Positions 41,601 through 56,600 of a stretch of 64,000 nucleotides of DNA are shown here, piece after piece. This stretch comes from Sipunculus nudus (lineage: Eukaryota; Annelida; Sipuncula; Golfingiida; Sipunculidae). The translations under genes and the position numbers were made by a program. The notes beneath the pieces are model-generated. The model was not told the DNA's origin and searched no databases. It saw only the letters and a list, made by a program, of their open reading frames with translations. The DNA lies in assembly GCA_026874595.1 (NCBI GenBank), contig CM049306.1:50730019-50794018 (forward strand), in the 5' to 3' direction. Within the stretch, counting starts at the first letter, position 1, and each line of letters opens with the position of its first letter.

Positions 41601-44600
41601 TTGAAGGAAATTAGAGATTGATTTGTCTTCTTGTATGACAGTGAACATGACTAACAACCATCTGCATGCTTAAGTGCTTGCAGAAAAATGTTTAATCATT
41701 TATAAACCATTTTGGGATTCTATACTACTACACACTGAATAATCTGGCTTTATATAAATACTGTGATGTCATATCTGGCTAGTAAACAATAACTTCAGCA
41801 GGACTGTGTTTCAGTTTGGTCTATATAGAGATTATCAGAGGCTCTCATAGCTTTCATGTAGCCCATATACATGAAGTCAACACTACATGTGTAAGTTTTA
41901 AGAAACTGTGGACAAAAGAAAAGTCAGAGAAAGAAAATACAAATGCAGTACAAAATATAATGCCAAATTGCAGTTGCACTTATATTTTCCAACAGTGTTA
42001 TAGAAAAAAAATATTAAACTGTTGCCTCTTTTATATATTTGCTAGGTCTTGTTAGCTACTTTAACTCACTAACAAAATGAACATTTCATGTTCAAATTCT
42101 GATGTTGGAAAGACAAAACAGAATTTGCATGGTTTTAAGTGGGTGTTTATTATGGTTTGAATGCTTGGTAATTAAAGAATTTCTGTATTTGTAGCTACAT
42201 GTGGAGGTACTCTTGCTGCTACCCAAGGTAGTCTTACAAGTCCAAACTACCCACATTCATATAGCAGTAACCTTGATTGTGTCTGGAAGATTGAAGCACC
42301 GACTGGTCATTTTGTCACCTTCAACTTTGAGAATTTCCAGCTAGAAAGCGGTGTAGGAAATAACTGCACCAATGATTACCTTGAGTTTAGGGAACATAAT
42401 TCTACAGGTGGGTACTTACCTTTGTTGATTTAGTTGCCTTACTTGTAGAGGTATGTTGTTCCTTATTTGTTATCCCAGGCTGACCTCTTTCCTTATACTG
42501 TGGTTAGCATCAAAAGCACGAGACTTTAGCGAGGGTTTCATTTTCGTGATCAGACCAGAAAAAAATTAAAACCTATGTACACCAGTATTTGTATTTATTA
42601 TATAAAATGAATCAATCCCACACTACCTCATTAACACAGTCATTATGTTAGTATAATGATTAATGTGTGTTTGCATACAGGGCTGGTTCCAGTACCATGC
42701 ACAACTTTGCTAATTAATGAAACATGTTTCTGGGAATAATTCACCTGTAAGCAGAGGTGTGATAACCAATCTGTTTTGTTTAGAAACATCATTCCCTCTT
42801 GTTCATCTAAGTGTATGAGGCATCCTATTACCTATTGTTTCATATTAGGGATTATTTCCCATTCCTGAATATTGTGAAGTTTAAACCCTCGGGAAGAAAA
42901 AGGCAACCACAGTAAATGTCAGCTGTGTGTAGAATATATTTGATAATAGAAGAAGTTTTGTCCTTGTGACAGTGACATGAGGGATCTACCTATATTTAAT
43001 TCCTTCCTCATGGACTGATATAAAGATCATGAGATATCATTGCAGTAAGATGGCCATTGGTGCGCAGTTTTCCAGCGGACTTATTGTTGGCTCTTTCAGT
43101 CCAATTAAATTTCCTATAGAGTCATATATTCACAGCTAATTTGATTACAGTACGTCTCTTGGACCCTCACCTTCAATACTCATCGCCTGAATAACTATGC
43201 TGCATCACTCCATGCTTTGTCTGGGCATCTCAGAGATAAACATCCTGGCATCTCAGATTTAAACAAAGTCACATCATGACAAGATGGCCTTAAGATGCCA
43301 CACTTTTGTTGAACATGGAAACGTGACACCCTTTCTATATGTTAACACTTATTTTTCAGGTGATCTGCTAAATCGATACTGTGGATCAGCTCTGCCAGCT
43401 TCTTTGGACTCGTATGATAATGATGTGTATGTTCGTTTTCACACCAACAACCAAAATAACTTAAATGGGTTCAAAGTGAACTTTAATGCCAGTTCTGAAG
43501 GTACGTGTAATCCCTTTAATCTTACACAGGAAAACCATCTTCAGGTTGTTGCAGTTATACATGTAAGATTTTCAAATTTAATGTTTATAGACACATGCAG
43601 TAAATATATAAATTCAGCTAATCAGCTTAGCTGACTATAAGTCATCTGAGCTATAGTCGTGGTCCATTGTCCTTCGTCCATCTGTCCATCCGTCCGTCCA
43701 TCCGTCCGTAGATGTGGCACGTTTTGAAACCGTAAGACCTAAGAATCCAAAATTCGGCATAATGTTAGATGTCCCCAAGATCTCCTACCAAGCCGAAAAC
43801 TGGGTCTTTGCGACTTCGTTCCTTTAAGAAATTAAGGAAAAACCTCAATTTTTTTATTAAAAACCTATTTTCACACTTCAAGACTGCCTAATATCAAAAC
43901 CACTCATCTGTTTTTCCTCATATTTACCATAAATATTCCTCTATATTGTTCCCATGTACATGCCATAAATTAGGTCTGTATTATATAATTTGAAAAAGTT
44001 ATGGGCCCAAACAATGCATTTTGTAAAAAATCAGGAAAGATATTTGATCACTTAACACAAAACATGTTAAAGCTAAGGACTTTTTTTCCAGTAATTTAAC
44101 TTTAATTAATAAAAATTAAATTGTGTACCCAAAATTAGATCAAAATCTTTTAAATTTTTTAAAATATTAGCAAAAATAAAAAATTGGTACCTTAAATTTT
44201 GCCCAACTTTGACCATGGCACATTTTTTTCTTGTAACTGCTGTGGATTTAATTTTCACAGCATGTTTTTGTTAGCATTTCATCTGTTAACACTAACAGTT
44301 GTTAAAAACTGTAGATTTTATTCAAGTTTTCAAGGACCATGTCACAAATTATTTACATCAAGCTAGTGTTATGCAGTTTGCTAGAGCTCAGCTCCCCAGC
44401 TTCTGCTCTCAGTTCCTAAAATTTGACATACAGTTAGATGTCTCCAAAGTCCCCTACCATGCCAAGAATTTTGTCACTTGGACTTAATTCCTTTTAGATA
44501 TTAATGAAAAACTTTATTTTTCCATTAAAAACCCATTGTTACACAAGACTGCCCATTATCAAAACCACTGATCTAACTTTGATCATATATAATATACATA

Positions 44601-47600
44601 TTTTTCTATACATTCGCTATGCACATGCTCAAATTCAGGTAAAAATGAAAGTACAGTGAAACCTCGTTGGGTCGATTTCGCTTAAGTCAAATACCCTGCT
44701 TATGTCGAAATAACAGATATGTCGATATTCCGGACAACTCTAGTTAAATTATAACCAAATAAAACCCGCTTGTGTCGAACCTCGGATGTGTTGAAGTTTT
44801 CTGAGGGTCCCTTCAAATTCAACACAACGAGGTTTCACTGTATTTGAATACCAGTGCAAACACTTTCAAATGTATTCATGAATGCATTCATGAATATATT
44901 CTATAATATTATTTTAATAATCATTTCAGTTATGTTTTATTTTTAATAAAAATTATATTTGGCACAATATTTGTTATTAAATTTTAATAAATAGTTAAAC
45001 TCTTATATTATAAGTGCTGCTTATAAGTTATATGGCCAAGTCAAAATCTGTGTGACAATAGCACTCCATTTGTCGATTAAATAAATGAAATCAATCCTCT
45101 TCCCTGTCTTCAAAGATAACATCAAAATCATACATAAGCTAAACACCAACAATTCATAATAAAGCTTTTATTTATTACCACACAAAACCAGCATGTGCCT
45201 CATTTCAAAATCATATTTGTTATCATATATAACAGCTGAGCGCCGTGACCCATGGGTCACTTGTTCCATTAAAAACCCATTGTTACACTTCAAGACTGCC
45301 TAATATCAAAACCACTGATCTGACTTTAATCATATGTAATATACATATTTTTCTGTACATTCTCTATGCACATGCCAGAAATGATGTCAGTATTGGGTAA
45401 TTGTTTTAAGTTGTGGGCCCAAACATAATGCGCTTTGTAAAAAATCAAGAAATTTATTTACTCCTTTAACAAGAGGATTGCTGAAGCTAGAGATTTTTTG
45501 TCAGGAGTGCAACATTATTTAATCAAGATTCAATTGAATACCCAAAATTATTTCTGATTTTTTCAAATTTTATAAGTTATTAGTATAAATATATAATTAG
45601 TACCTTAAATTTTGCCCAACTTTGACCATGGCACGTTTGTTTCCTATGAGCACTGTTGATATAATTTTCATATCTTGCACACATAAGGATTTCAGCTTTT
45701 TAGTTTAGAAAGCTGAAAGAAATTGGCCAAAAATTATAGGTTTTAATGAGACCATGTCAGACCTTACCTCTCCCCAGCCCCTCTTGAGTCACCTGTATGT
45801 TGACCTTGTTGACCTTTCATCAAATTATGCATGCTTGACTCGAGGCATACACTGGGCAGCCAGGCAGATCATGGCCAGCCACAGTTGATCCAGGTGTCCA
45901 ACCCAACTCATCTAGTAGTTTTACCTAACAACATAACAATAAACAATAAATTAATAAATTTTTTTTGGTTTTAATAACAAATTAAAGAAAAATGGAAAAG
46001 GAATTTGTTAGTTGATAATAACAGGAAATTAACTTGCAGTTACTGATGATATAAGAATCTTGTTTCGATTGATAGAATGTCACGTATTCCAAATAACACC
46101 ATGCAGTCACCTATGGTTATTTTCAATTAAATTTTAATGATAACAAAAATAAATCATATTATAGATTACTAATCATTAGGGATCATATGAAGGAAATTAA
46201 TGATAGACAAAGATGCAGTTGATAATATTTATCTAGATTCCTACTGTTTCTAGTGTGTTGATTGATGTGAAAGTAGTCCAAAGTGAATATATTACATTTA
46301 TTTTTTTCAATATAAATAAAAGCCATAAAACCAGGTACTTATGATCATTATTTAAATTAGTGAATTTTGTATATTCTGGATTCTAAACATCATTGTTTTG
46401 TGAAAACTGAATAAATACCAGACATGGTGCGAATACTTTGCAAATGTATTTGAATACGAATATAAATATGTACTCCATTATAAAATTTCTTGCATAAGAA
46501 TTGGAATTCGGGTAAAAATGAAAGTATATGAATACCAGTGCAAATACTTTCAAAATGTATTCATGAGTGCATTCATGAATATATTATTTTATATTATTTA
46601 AATAATCATTTCAGTTATATTTTATTTTTAAAAATCATATGATTCTCTTATTATTTTGAATAAAAATTATATTTGGGACAATTTGTAATTATTTTTAATA
46701 AATAGTTAAACTCTTATATTATATGCTCTGCTTATAAGTTATATGGCCAAGTCAAAATCTGTGTGACAATAGCACTCCATTTGTTAATCAAATAAATGAA
46801 ATCAATCCTCTTCCCCGTCTCCAAAGATACTATCAAAATCATACATAAGCTAAACACCCACAACTCATAATACAGCTTATATTTCCACACAAAACAAGCA
46901 TGTGCCTCATTTGTAAATCATATTTTTTATCATATATAACAGCTGAGCGCCGTGACCCATGGGTCCCTTGTTATCAAACCTGTGAGTTTAAGCGATGATG
47001 TGGCGTTGTCTGTACATTAACCCATACTATCTCAGAAATGACAGGAGCTAGCATCACTAAATTTTATGCAAAAGATCAGTCATCTTAAAAACTCTATAAG
47101 ACTTTTCTAATATTTTGCTATCTGCATTTACTTAGATTTTATAGGGAACAATCTAAATTAAAATTTTAAAATCTTTGTCTCCAAATCTGTCCAGCCAAAT
47201 TTTTCAATATTTCACAGAAAAAATCATTGAAACAATCTCTCTCAAGTTTCTTCAGCTTCAGTTTGGTGAATATTGGTGAAGTTAAAGAAAGCTGAACTAA
47301 GTCATTTGGCCAGAAAAAGATACTTAAATTACAATATCAGATATGGCTGGAGCATATCACCAGATAGTATGCAAATGTTGGTCAAATGACTCATATTTGA
47401 AATTTGAAGGTATTTGTGGCACCACCTTCATTGACCTTTTATGTACAGGGGTCATCTGTCATCAGTACATTAACCCATAATTTCTCAGGAATAGCAGGAG
47501 CAAGTATCCCATGATTTTATGCAAAAATTGGTCACATATCAAATGATATGGGATTGAGCTTTTGTGGTGCCACCAGCATTAACTTATATTTTACGGGGGA

Positions 47601-50600
47601 AAGCTAAAAAACTATGAAAATCTTCTCTGAAATCATTCAGCCAAATTTTTCAATATTTCACAGAAGTGATCAAAGAGATGAGCTCTCTCAAGTTTGTTCA
47701 CATCGTTTGGGTTTGATGATTTTGGCCAAGTTACAGGACTTCGAACTTTTGGCCAAGTAAGCATAGTAACATAAAAATTTCCGGAAAGACAGGAGCTAGC
47801 ATCACAAAGTTTTGTGAAAATGTTGGTCACATGACTCATAAATTGCAGTTTTTAGCTCAGCGGACTGAAAGTCATCTTAGCCATAGCGATCACGCTTTGT
47901 CCGGCATCCATCTGGCCGTCAGTCCATCTGGCCGTCAGCCGGCCAGCCGTTAACAGGGCACAAATCGTAACCACTGGACCTGGAATCTTCTAACTTTACA
48001 TCCAGGGAGGTTCATAAAAAATCTCCTCGGAAACCAGAAATTAGGTCTCTGTTACCCATATTCCCTGAGCTATGGGTCTCGTAACTAACCCCCAGAATAA
48101 AAAAAAAATTGGATACAAAAGCTTCAGTATCTGAATAACCACTGCCATGATCACCATGATTCATTGCACAATTGATCATGGAGTGTTCCTTCAGTTTCCG
48201 CCACCTGTATTTTTAGCAAACCTGTGAGCTTATGCGATGGTGTGGCGTCGTCTGGCGTCCGTCGTCCGTCGGCCGTCGTCCATTGTCTGTCGTCTGTATG
48301 TTAACCTATACTATCTTGAAAACGGCAAGAATTAGCATCATCAAATTTTATGCATAAAATTAATCATCTAAAAAACTATCGGATTTTGCTTATTTTTTGG
48401 CTAACTGCATTTTCTTAGATTTTATAGGGGAAAAGCTAAAAAAGCTTAAAAAATCTTCTTTTCCGAATATGTTCAGCCAAATTGTCCAATATTTTACAGA
48501 AATGATTTCTGGAACAATCTCTCTCAAGTTTGTTCAAATGGTTTAAGTTCGGTGATTTTTGGCCGAGTTACAGGAGGTTGAACTTAGTCATCTGTCCAAA
48601 AAAAGCATACTAAAATTACAATCTCAGAAATGGCTTGAGCTATCATCACCAAATTTTATGCCAATGTTGGTCACATGAGTCATATCTGAAATTGAGGTAT
48701 TGGTGGCGCCACCTGCATCGGCCTTTTTTGTACGAGGGTCATCAGTGCCCGTATCAAACTGAAGTCTACAAATAACTTCTTCTCTGAAATGATATGGCCA
48801 AATTGTTTAATATAGCACAGAAATGATCCTAGGGTAGTGCTTTCTGAAGTTTGTTCAAATGGTCTCAGTTCAGTGACTTTTGGCTAAGTTATATGAGCTG
48901 AATTTAGTCATATGACATAGCAGCCCATTTTAGCTAAGTGGCTACAAAGATCTTCTTCTCAAAAACCACGGGGCCAAATTCTTAAATCTCTCACATTAAT
49001 TATCCTCAGATGTTGATAATTCAAGTTTGTTCAAATGGTTTTGGTTCAGTGATTTTTGGCTGAGTTACGGGAAGCTGAACTTAGCCAGTTTGCTGTATCT
49101 TCCTATATGAGTTATAAACCTGCGAAATGTTTTTCGACTGATGCCACTGAAGCCAGTTTGTTAAATATTTTACAAGAATAATCCCTACAATAATTCTTAT
49201 AATAATTGTCATTAATGGAATCACATGAATGATTTTTGGCTGAATTATGGAGATTGAATTGAGTCATTTTACCATAAATGTTAGCTGTGTGATGCTGTTA
49301 CATCTAGCCTGGCACCAGTTTATCAGCATCTATTATATCATGCCACTAGACATTTAGATTTCAGGATATCTTAATTAGGTTATTATTGACAAGAAAGTTT
49401 TTAAAAAGCTTTCAAAAAATTTAGATTTATGATTTTAAGTTATTCATCATACCAGGCAATGTTACAGTCATGGGATTTTCAGTTCTCTGTGGCTATATAA
49501 AGACAACTGTACGTGGATTATAAATTATTGGTATCCCTACTCAACTTAATTAAGAATTTGCCATCAATGAGATATATCTGTATTTTAATTTTGCATTCAG
49601 TATGCATCCGTAATAATTTTAAATATATTCCTGATTTCTTTTTTTATAAAAAGTCAGCTGAAAAGCATTTTGTATTGGGAAAATATATTTCAAAGTGATT
49701 TCAAGTAGGGACCACTTTTGTGTACAGATGGCAGCACTTATGGATTACCATTGGCAGATTGCCAGTGCCTTGATGTTGGCCATTAGCCAAGATGATGTCA
49801 GCTCTATAAATAGTTTTGGCACAGTGCCAGGATTGGAAGAAGTGCAGCCAGGTATAGTTCAAGAGTTCACTCAGTGCTGTAGCTGCATTTTATTTATAGC
49901 TTTGGCAGACTGCTCACTGCATCATATTTGGCACCAAAGTTCGGCCTGAATCTATTTATAGTTGTCAGACTGCCAACTGTGTCAGATTATTCAACAGGTC
50001 AAGAATTCACTCAGAGCAGCCAGGTACAGGTCAAAAGTTCACTCAGTCTAGCCAGGTGGAGGTCAAGAGTTCACTCAGTGCAGTAGCTCAAGGCAGCAAT
50101 TTGTCACAGATCACTTGGGGGCCACTGTCTTACTCACCTAAGCCTTGTCAGCCCAGTGCATCAAACTCTGGGGAACTTTGATGTATTGGACTGATATGTT
50201 GACCTGTCTCTGTCTCTTTGATGGTATTCTCATTTACAAGACAGGTGGTGCCACCTACATTGACTTTTGCAGTGTATGCGCCTGCTTATTTCTACAGAGA
50301 AATTTGATACATCAGCCTAAAATTGGGCATGTTTATACATATCGGGAAGCTTTATAGTGTACAAGACTGGTGGCGCCACCTACAATAATTTTTGCACAGT
50401 ATATGTCCCTGCTTATTTCACAGGAGGGGTTTTACATATCAGTCTTACATTGGGCATATTTATATATCTATTCATTGTATATAAGACTGGTGGTGCCAGC
50501 GACAATCATTGTATCCACCAAAACAGAGTTTTGTGGATACTATGTTTTCAGTCGGACGCTGACGCTGCCGCCATCACCGCATAGGTTTCCGGAGAACTCC

Positions 50601-53600
50601 TCCATAACCACTGGGCAGAATGTTTTAAATTCGGAATTTTGATCGGTCACATGTGAACTGCTGCGCCCTCAATTTTTGGTTGACCTCTGACGTTTCCTCT
50701 CTGCCCAGCGTCCATTTGTGCGTCTGTTTCCACACATAAACCCACATATCTTGGGAACTGTTTGACCGATCAGGCTAAAAATTGTGCACAAATGTAGCCT
50801 TTTGTTAGCTTTATAACATACACTAAAACTGGTGGCGCCACCTGCAACCACTTATGCACAGCGTCCATCTGTTCATCTGCTTAGGGATAAAATCACTCAT
50901 TTCTCAACTCAGTGGTTTGACTTATCAGCCTGAAATTTTGCAGGTTTATACATCCTGGACAGCTCTCTTGATTTTATGATAGGTGGCGCCACCTACATTC
51001 AGGTTTACTCTTCAGACATCCAAACTCGTATCTTGGGAACCGATTGACCGATTGGGCCAAAATTTTGCATCTGTATAGATCTCGCATAGCTCTTTATCAT
51101 AGGGAAAACTGGTGGCGCCACCTGCAACCATTTATGCACAGCATCCATCTGTTTATCTGCTATTGGATAAAATCACTCATATCTCAGCAGTGGTTTGACT
51201 TTTCCACCTGAAATTTTGTAGGTTTATACATCCTGGACAGCTTTCTCGATTTTATGCCAGGTGGTGCCACCTACATTCACGTTTACTCTGCAGACATCCA
51301 AGCTCATATCTCAGGAACCATTTGACCAATTGAGCCAAAATTTTGCATGTGTATAGATCTCACATAGCTCTTCATCATAGGGAAAACTGGTGGCGCCACC
51401 TGCAACCACTTATGCACAGCATCCATCTGTTTATCTGCCTTGGGATAAAATTATTCATATCTCAGCAGTGGTTTGACTTATCCACCTGAAACTTTGCAGG
51501 TTTATACATCTTGGACAATTTTCGTGATTTTATGACAGGTGGCACCACCTACATTCACGTTTACTATGCAGACATCCATGCTAATATGCAACACACCTCA
51601 CTCTTTTCCCCTTGCCACTTAATCCATGCCTCACTCCACCCGTCCCACTCTGATTTCTGCAGATAGTCACGTGTTGACTACCCATATTCTAGTTTTAAAA
51701 TGTCCTAGTCTGAAACTTGCAGGTCCAAAACATCCATTTTGCTGAAATCATAATGACTTAGGTAGATATGCAGGACTTTAGAGGATCAATATTAAATTTA
51801 AAAAATAAACCTTCATTCATACTCCCAGTCTTTGCACAGGTTCGCATTAGGCCTGTAGGCCTTGTTCTAATTTTTACAATTCTTTTTCTCTTTTTTTAAT
51901 ACTTTCAAAGAGGCTGTCATCTGTTTACAGGGCACAAATCGTAACTGCTGGACCTTGAATTTTCTAACATGACAGCAAAGCAGGTCCATGAAAAATCTCT
52001 ATGGAAATCTGAAATAAGGTCTGTGTTACCCATATCCTCTTCCCTGTGGACCTTGTAAGTAACCCCAGAATAATTGAAAATGTGATACAAAAACTCTGAG
52101 ACCCATGGACTGATCTTTCAGAAACCTAGCATAATTGTTCCTTCACCTATGTTTTTGTGCCTAAAAAGACAGATGGTACCACCAGCAATCTTTTCTGTGC
52201 AGTATGAATCTGGGTGTCTTTTAGATAACAGCCCATATCTCAGGAGTGGCTCAATGTATTGTGCTGAATGTATGCCTGTCCATAGATCTTGGATCTCTCT
52301 ATCTCATAATTGCGACTGGTAGCGCCATCTACAATACTTCTTGCATAGTGTCCATCTGTTCATTTGCCATCTGTTCGTCTAAGAGGTTCTTCAATGTATG
52401 AGGTTGAAATTGTGCATGTTCTTAGATCCTCAACACCTATATCTCATAAACAAGACTTGTGGGGCCGTCTGCAGTCATTATATTTATTATATTCGTCAGT
52501 ATATTTGCTTTTGGGGATTATTGCTCATATCTCAGGAATATTTCAAGATATTGGTCTAAAATTCAGCATGTCCATCCATTTTGGAAGGTTTTCTGGTAAA
52601 CCAGACAGATGGTGCCTCCCAGTTTGGTAGAATAAATATATGCCCTTTTCATAGGAGTGACTTGCCATATTTGCCTGATATTATCCAAATCCATAGAATT
52701 TGGGCTCCTCCATCTTGTACTCAAGACTGGTGCAGCCACCTGCAATCATTTTCCTGTGGCATCCATCCGTACATCTGCTTTGGGTGAAAATTTCTCATAT
52801 CTCAGGAGTGGTTCAAGGTATTGGTCTGAAATTTGGCATGTCCATCCATCTTGGAAAATTTTCTCGTAAACCAGACAAGTGGCACCACCTATCTTTCTAT
52901 TTCTGTAGAATAAATTAATGCTCTTTTCTTAGGAATGGTGTGCCGTATTCGCCTGAAATTGTGCATGTCCATAGATCTTGGCCTGCTCCATCTTATACTC
53001 AATACTGGTGGCGCCACATCTGCAAATGTTTTTCTGTATTGTCCATACGTACATGTGCTCTGGGGGAAAATTGCTCATATCTCAGGAGTGGTTCAAGATA
53101 TTGGTCTGAAATTTGGCATGTCAATCCATCTTGAAGAGTTTTCTCATAAACCAGACATTTCTAAGGACTCTTCATAAAATTCATGATTTTTTGTTGCACT
53201 CTGGCACTCATCTTTCTCATTGTTAAACATTCCTTGAATTCAGCTGAGCGTCATGGCCCATGGGCCACTAGTTATGGCACCACCTACATCTACCTAGTTT
53301 TATGGGAAAAAACCTCATAATGTTAGCCTCTTTAAGCTTAAAATTGTTAAAGATGAAACTGTCAAGCTGAATCGTTTAATTTTTCAAGATTTATCCAAGG
53401 GTAGGGTTCTTTCAATTGTATTTATAAGAAAGATTGGGTTTGTTTATCTTTGGTAGAGTCATAAAAAGCTGAAGTTGGTCTTGTGGCCATTGGTAAACCT
53501 ATTTCAAACTGAGGGCTGGATAAGTCTTCTGTTGTTTCAACTTCTGTAACATTGCACAAAAATTATTCTTAGGTGGCCTTTTTTCAAGCTTACTTAAATG

Positions 53601-56600
53601 ATTTTTTGCAGAATTTTTAGATCTTTAACAATGAAATGATTGCATCTTTTATTATTCTAAACATTTTGATATGATTTTTGTCTACTTGAAAAAAAATTGA
53701 AGTCATTCAGTATATGTAAACAGATTTACCAACAGGCCAAGATTGTCTTTGTATATATTAATAGCTTGGCAGACTGCCTATAGCTCAGCAGACTGCCAAA
53801 AGATATTTTGTCAGGAAGTTATTTAAGCAACTGGCCAATTGATTCACAACTGAGTTTGGGGTTATTAGGTTATCTCCAACATTTATAGGGCCTTTAGGTA
53901 GCTTTTAGCAGCCAGAAGCAGTGTGAAAAGTATCCATGTTTGTGTTAGTTTAGCAGGAGACTAGAGTGTATCACACATCATTGGTCTTCTTTGAAAGCAA
54001 TTACCAGTGAGTAGCTATGAGCTACAAGAAAACCCTACACTATTGTATTAGCTGAGCAGGGGACTAAGATACCATCCATGATAGGTGGCCTAGCCTTGTG
54101 TAGTATTCACCATTGAGTATATAGCTACAAAGATACTGCACACAAATGTGTGGCAGGGGCAAGGATACCATACACCTTAGATCCACTCACAGAGTCAATA
54201 GCCTTATTGGTTTTTGGAAGCTCTTGCTTTCATGTTAAAATTAATATTACTGTGATTTCACAGGACACAAGTTAATAATAATAATTATTCCAATTAATGT
54301 GAAGTTAACCGGGTGGCATGTTATTATTAATGTAGAAATATTATAGTAAAAATGTATAAAGCAATTGACAGGTTAATAAACATGGTAAATCTTATAATTT
54401 CAATGATTAATTAATATCATTTTCCAGACTGTTGACAAATTTTGGAATTTTGAGCATAGCTGACTAAAAAGGTTTTTGTTCAGTAATCATCCTTCATTGC
54501 CACCTGCATATTTTTCTTTTGTTTTTCATAAAATTTAATTTTTAGCTCATATGATTATTTTAACCTGTTTTTGAGAAATATTTTTTTTTTACTTTTTTCT
54601 CATTACAAAATGAAATGGATTTATATTCTGATTTATATTTATATTTCTATTAAATCTATAATCTATAAAGAAAACATGTATTATCATATCTCAGCTCATC
54701 TACACTTTCTTCCTGATTCTATAATTTACAGACTTTCATGCATTCCAATTGGTTATTTTTCATGCATATTACTTTAACATGAACGTCAGTCTGGAATCAA
54801 GTGCAGGGGCCATGGATTTATATGATGCAATTATTCTTGGAAACAAAGATATGAATCTAACAGATGGAGGTGTCTCAGTATTTAAAACAAAATCAAATGC
54901 TCTGGCCACTGACACAGTAGTCTCTCATGCAAAAACAAATAAAATTCAGGTGTAATATCATACAGAAAATCAACTGTAATGCAATTGAATCCATGCCAAT
55001 CTGATAGTTGCAAATTCAAACAGAAGTATTAGTGTAAAACACTAGTTAATCAAATGGAGTATCACTGAGCATTTACATAAACTTAAACTGACTGGTAAAC
55101 CTTTGTTGACAAAGAAACCATTGTATCAACTTATGTTGTGTTCATTTTTTGATTCAGCTCGCTGCAAGTCATTTGAGGTATAGGTATGGCAATTTTTCAG
55201 TCACATGATGGCCATCTGGCTGTCCAGGTGTCCATTAGCAGGGCACTAATTGTGACTGCTGACCCTAGAAGCCTGTAACTAGAAAATCTAGGGAGGTCTT
55301 TAAAAAACCTCCTGGAAACCTGAAATTAGGTCACTGTGACCTATATCCTCTGAGCTATGGGGCTTGTAAGTACCCCCAAGAATAATAAAAAAATTTGATA
55401 CAAAACCCCCAATATCTAGATAATTAATGCATGAATTGCCTTGAATATTGACCATGACTAGTTTTGTCCGTTTCCAAAAAAGGTTGGCGCAACCTGTATT
55501 TTTTATTTTTACGAACATTTTTCTAATCTTTTGCTATAAAATGACAAAAATCATATCAGTTTCTCAGCTATGATTCCATCAAGTGTCCCAAAACCTTGTG
55601 TGTTTATTGGTCACAAGTGGATGCCCTATAGTAGTCATCCTGTCTGTCTAGCTGTCTGTCTGTCTGTCTGTCTGTCCATCTGTCCATCAACACAATTATG
55701 TTTCCAGATGATAACTCCGGGTTGGATTTGCATATCACTTTCAAACTTGACTTACATATGGCCCACCACAAAAGCAAGAACCTGTATGATTTTTGGGTCA
55801 TTTGGTCAAAAGATACGGTCACAGGACTCGCTTATTTAAAAAGATTTTGGCTGCATTTTAAGCCAAGCTTTTCATCCCAAGCTTTCCATCTGGCACATTA
55901 AGCTCACTTGCCAATATGGGGAAAGCATAAATGAATTTAGGGTCACAAGGTCAAGGTCACAGGGGACATCTGTTCACAAATTAGTTTGGATGATAACTCC
56001 AGTTAAGTATGACATATTGGTTTCAAACTTAACTTAAACACCACTAAAGTAAGAACCCTGTCAATTTTGGTGTCCAAAGGTCAAAGTCACAGGACTTTTT
56101 AGCGAACCTGTGAGCTTATGCGATGGTCCGGCATTGTGCATCTTGCGTCGTGCGTCGTCTGTACTTAACCATAGCTATATCAAAAACGGCAGGAGCTAGC
56201 ATCACCAAAGTTTTTGCAAATAATGAGTCATCGAAAAAACAATATCGGATTTTGTTTATTTTTTTTCTTACTGCATTTTCTTAGATTTTATAGGGAAAAA
56301 GCTAAAAAAGCTTTGAAAATCTTCTTCTCCGAAACTGTCCAGCCAAATGTCCTATATTTCACAGAAATGATCCCTGGAACAATCTCTCTCAAGTTTGTTC
56401 GAATGGTTCCAGTTTGGAGATATTTGGCCGAGTTACAGGAGGTTGAACTTTGTCATCTGTCCAAAAAAGCATATTAAAATTTAAATCTCAGAAACGGCTG
56501 TAGCTATCATCACCAAATTTTATGCCAATGTTGGTCACATAGGTCATATCTGAAATTGAGGTATTGGTGGCGCCACCTGCATCGGCTTTTTTTGTACAGG

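Larger units (their letters stand above)
48215..51866 (+). repeat. Family C element carrying family B (copy 3)
   Basis: It starts agcaaacctgtgagcttatg and ends ggcctgtaggccttgtt. The body has degenerate ~180-bp units (caagtttgttcaaatggt; gagttacgggaagctgaac). A 0.5-kb stretch (about 49725-50264) is absent from the sister copy at 57568. Palindrome units at 50244, 50369 and 50489 precede B. Confidence 0.75.
47851..53275 (+). repeat. Family A (first subtype) copy split by a nested C/B element
   Basis: The hairpin agctcagcggactgaaagtc/atcttagcc begins it, with GTCC/GCCG repeats. It runs to a T run at 48210-48214, where C begins, and resumes at 51867 (ctaatttttacaattctttt, matching 5155-5185 of another copy). 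The core then has units with 'atctcaggagtggttcaa' (52240-53110), and it ends cagctgagcgtcatggccca near 53262. Plus-strand frames of 60-88 codons here are repeat units. Confidence 0.75.

Noticed and set aside
52364-53177. Overlapping plus-strand frames of 60-88 codons in several phases
   Set aside because: They come from family A core units; similar peptides appear in different frames, which indicates repeat translation.
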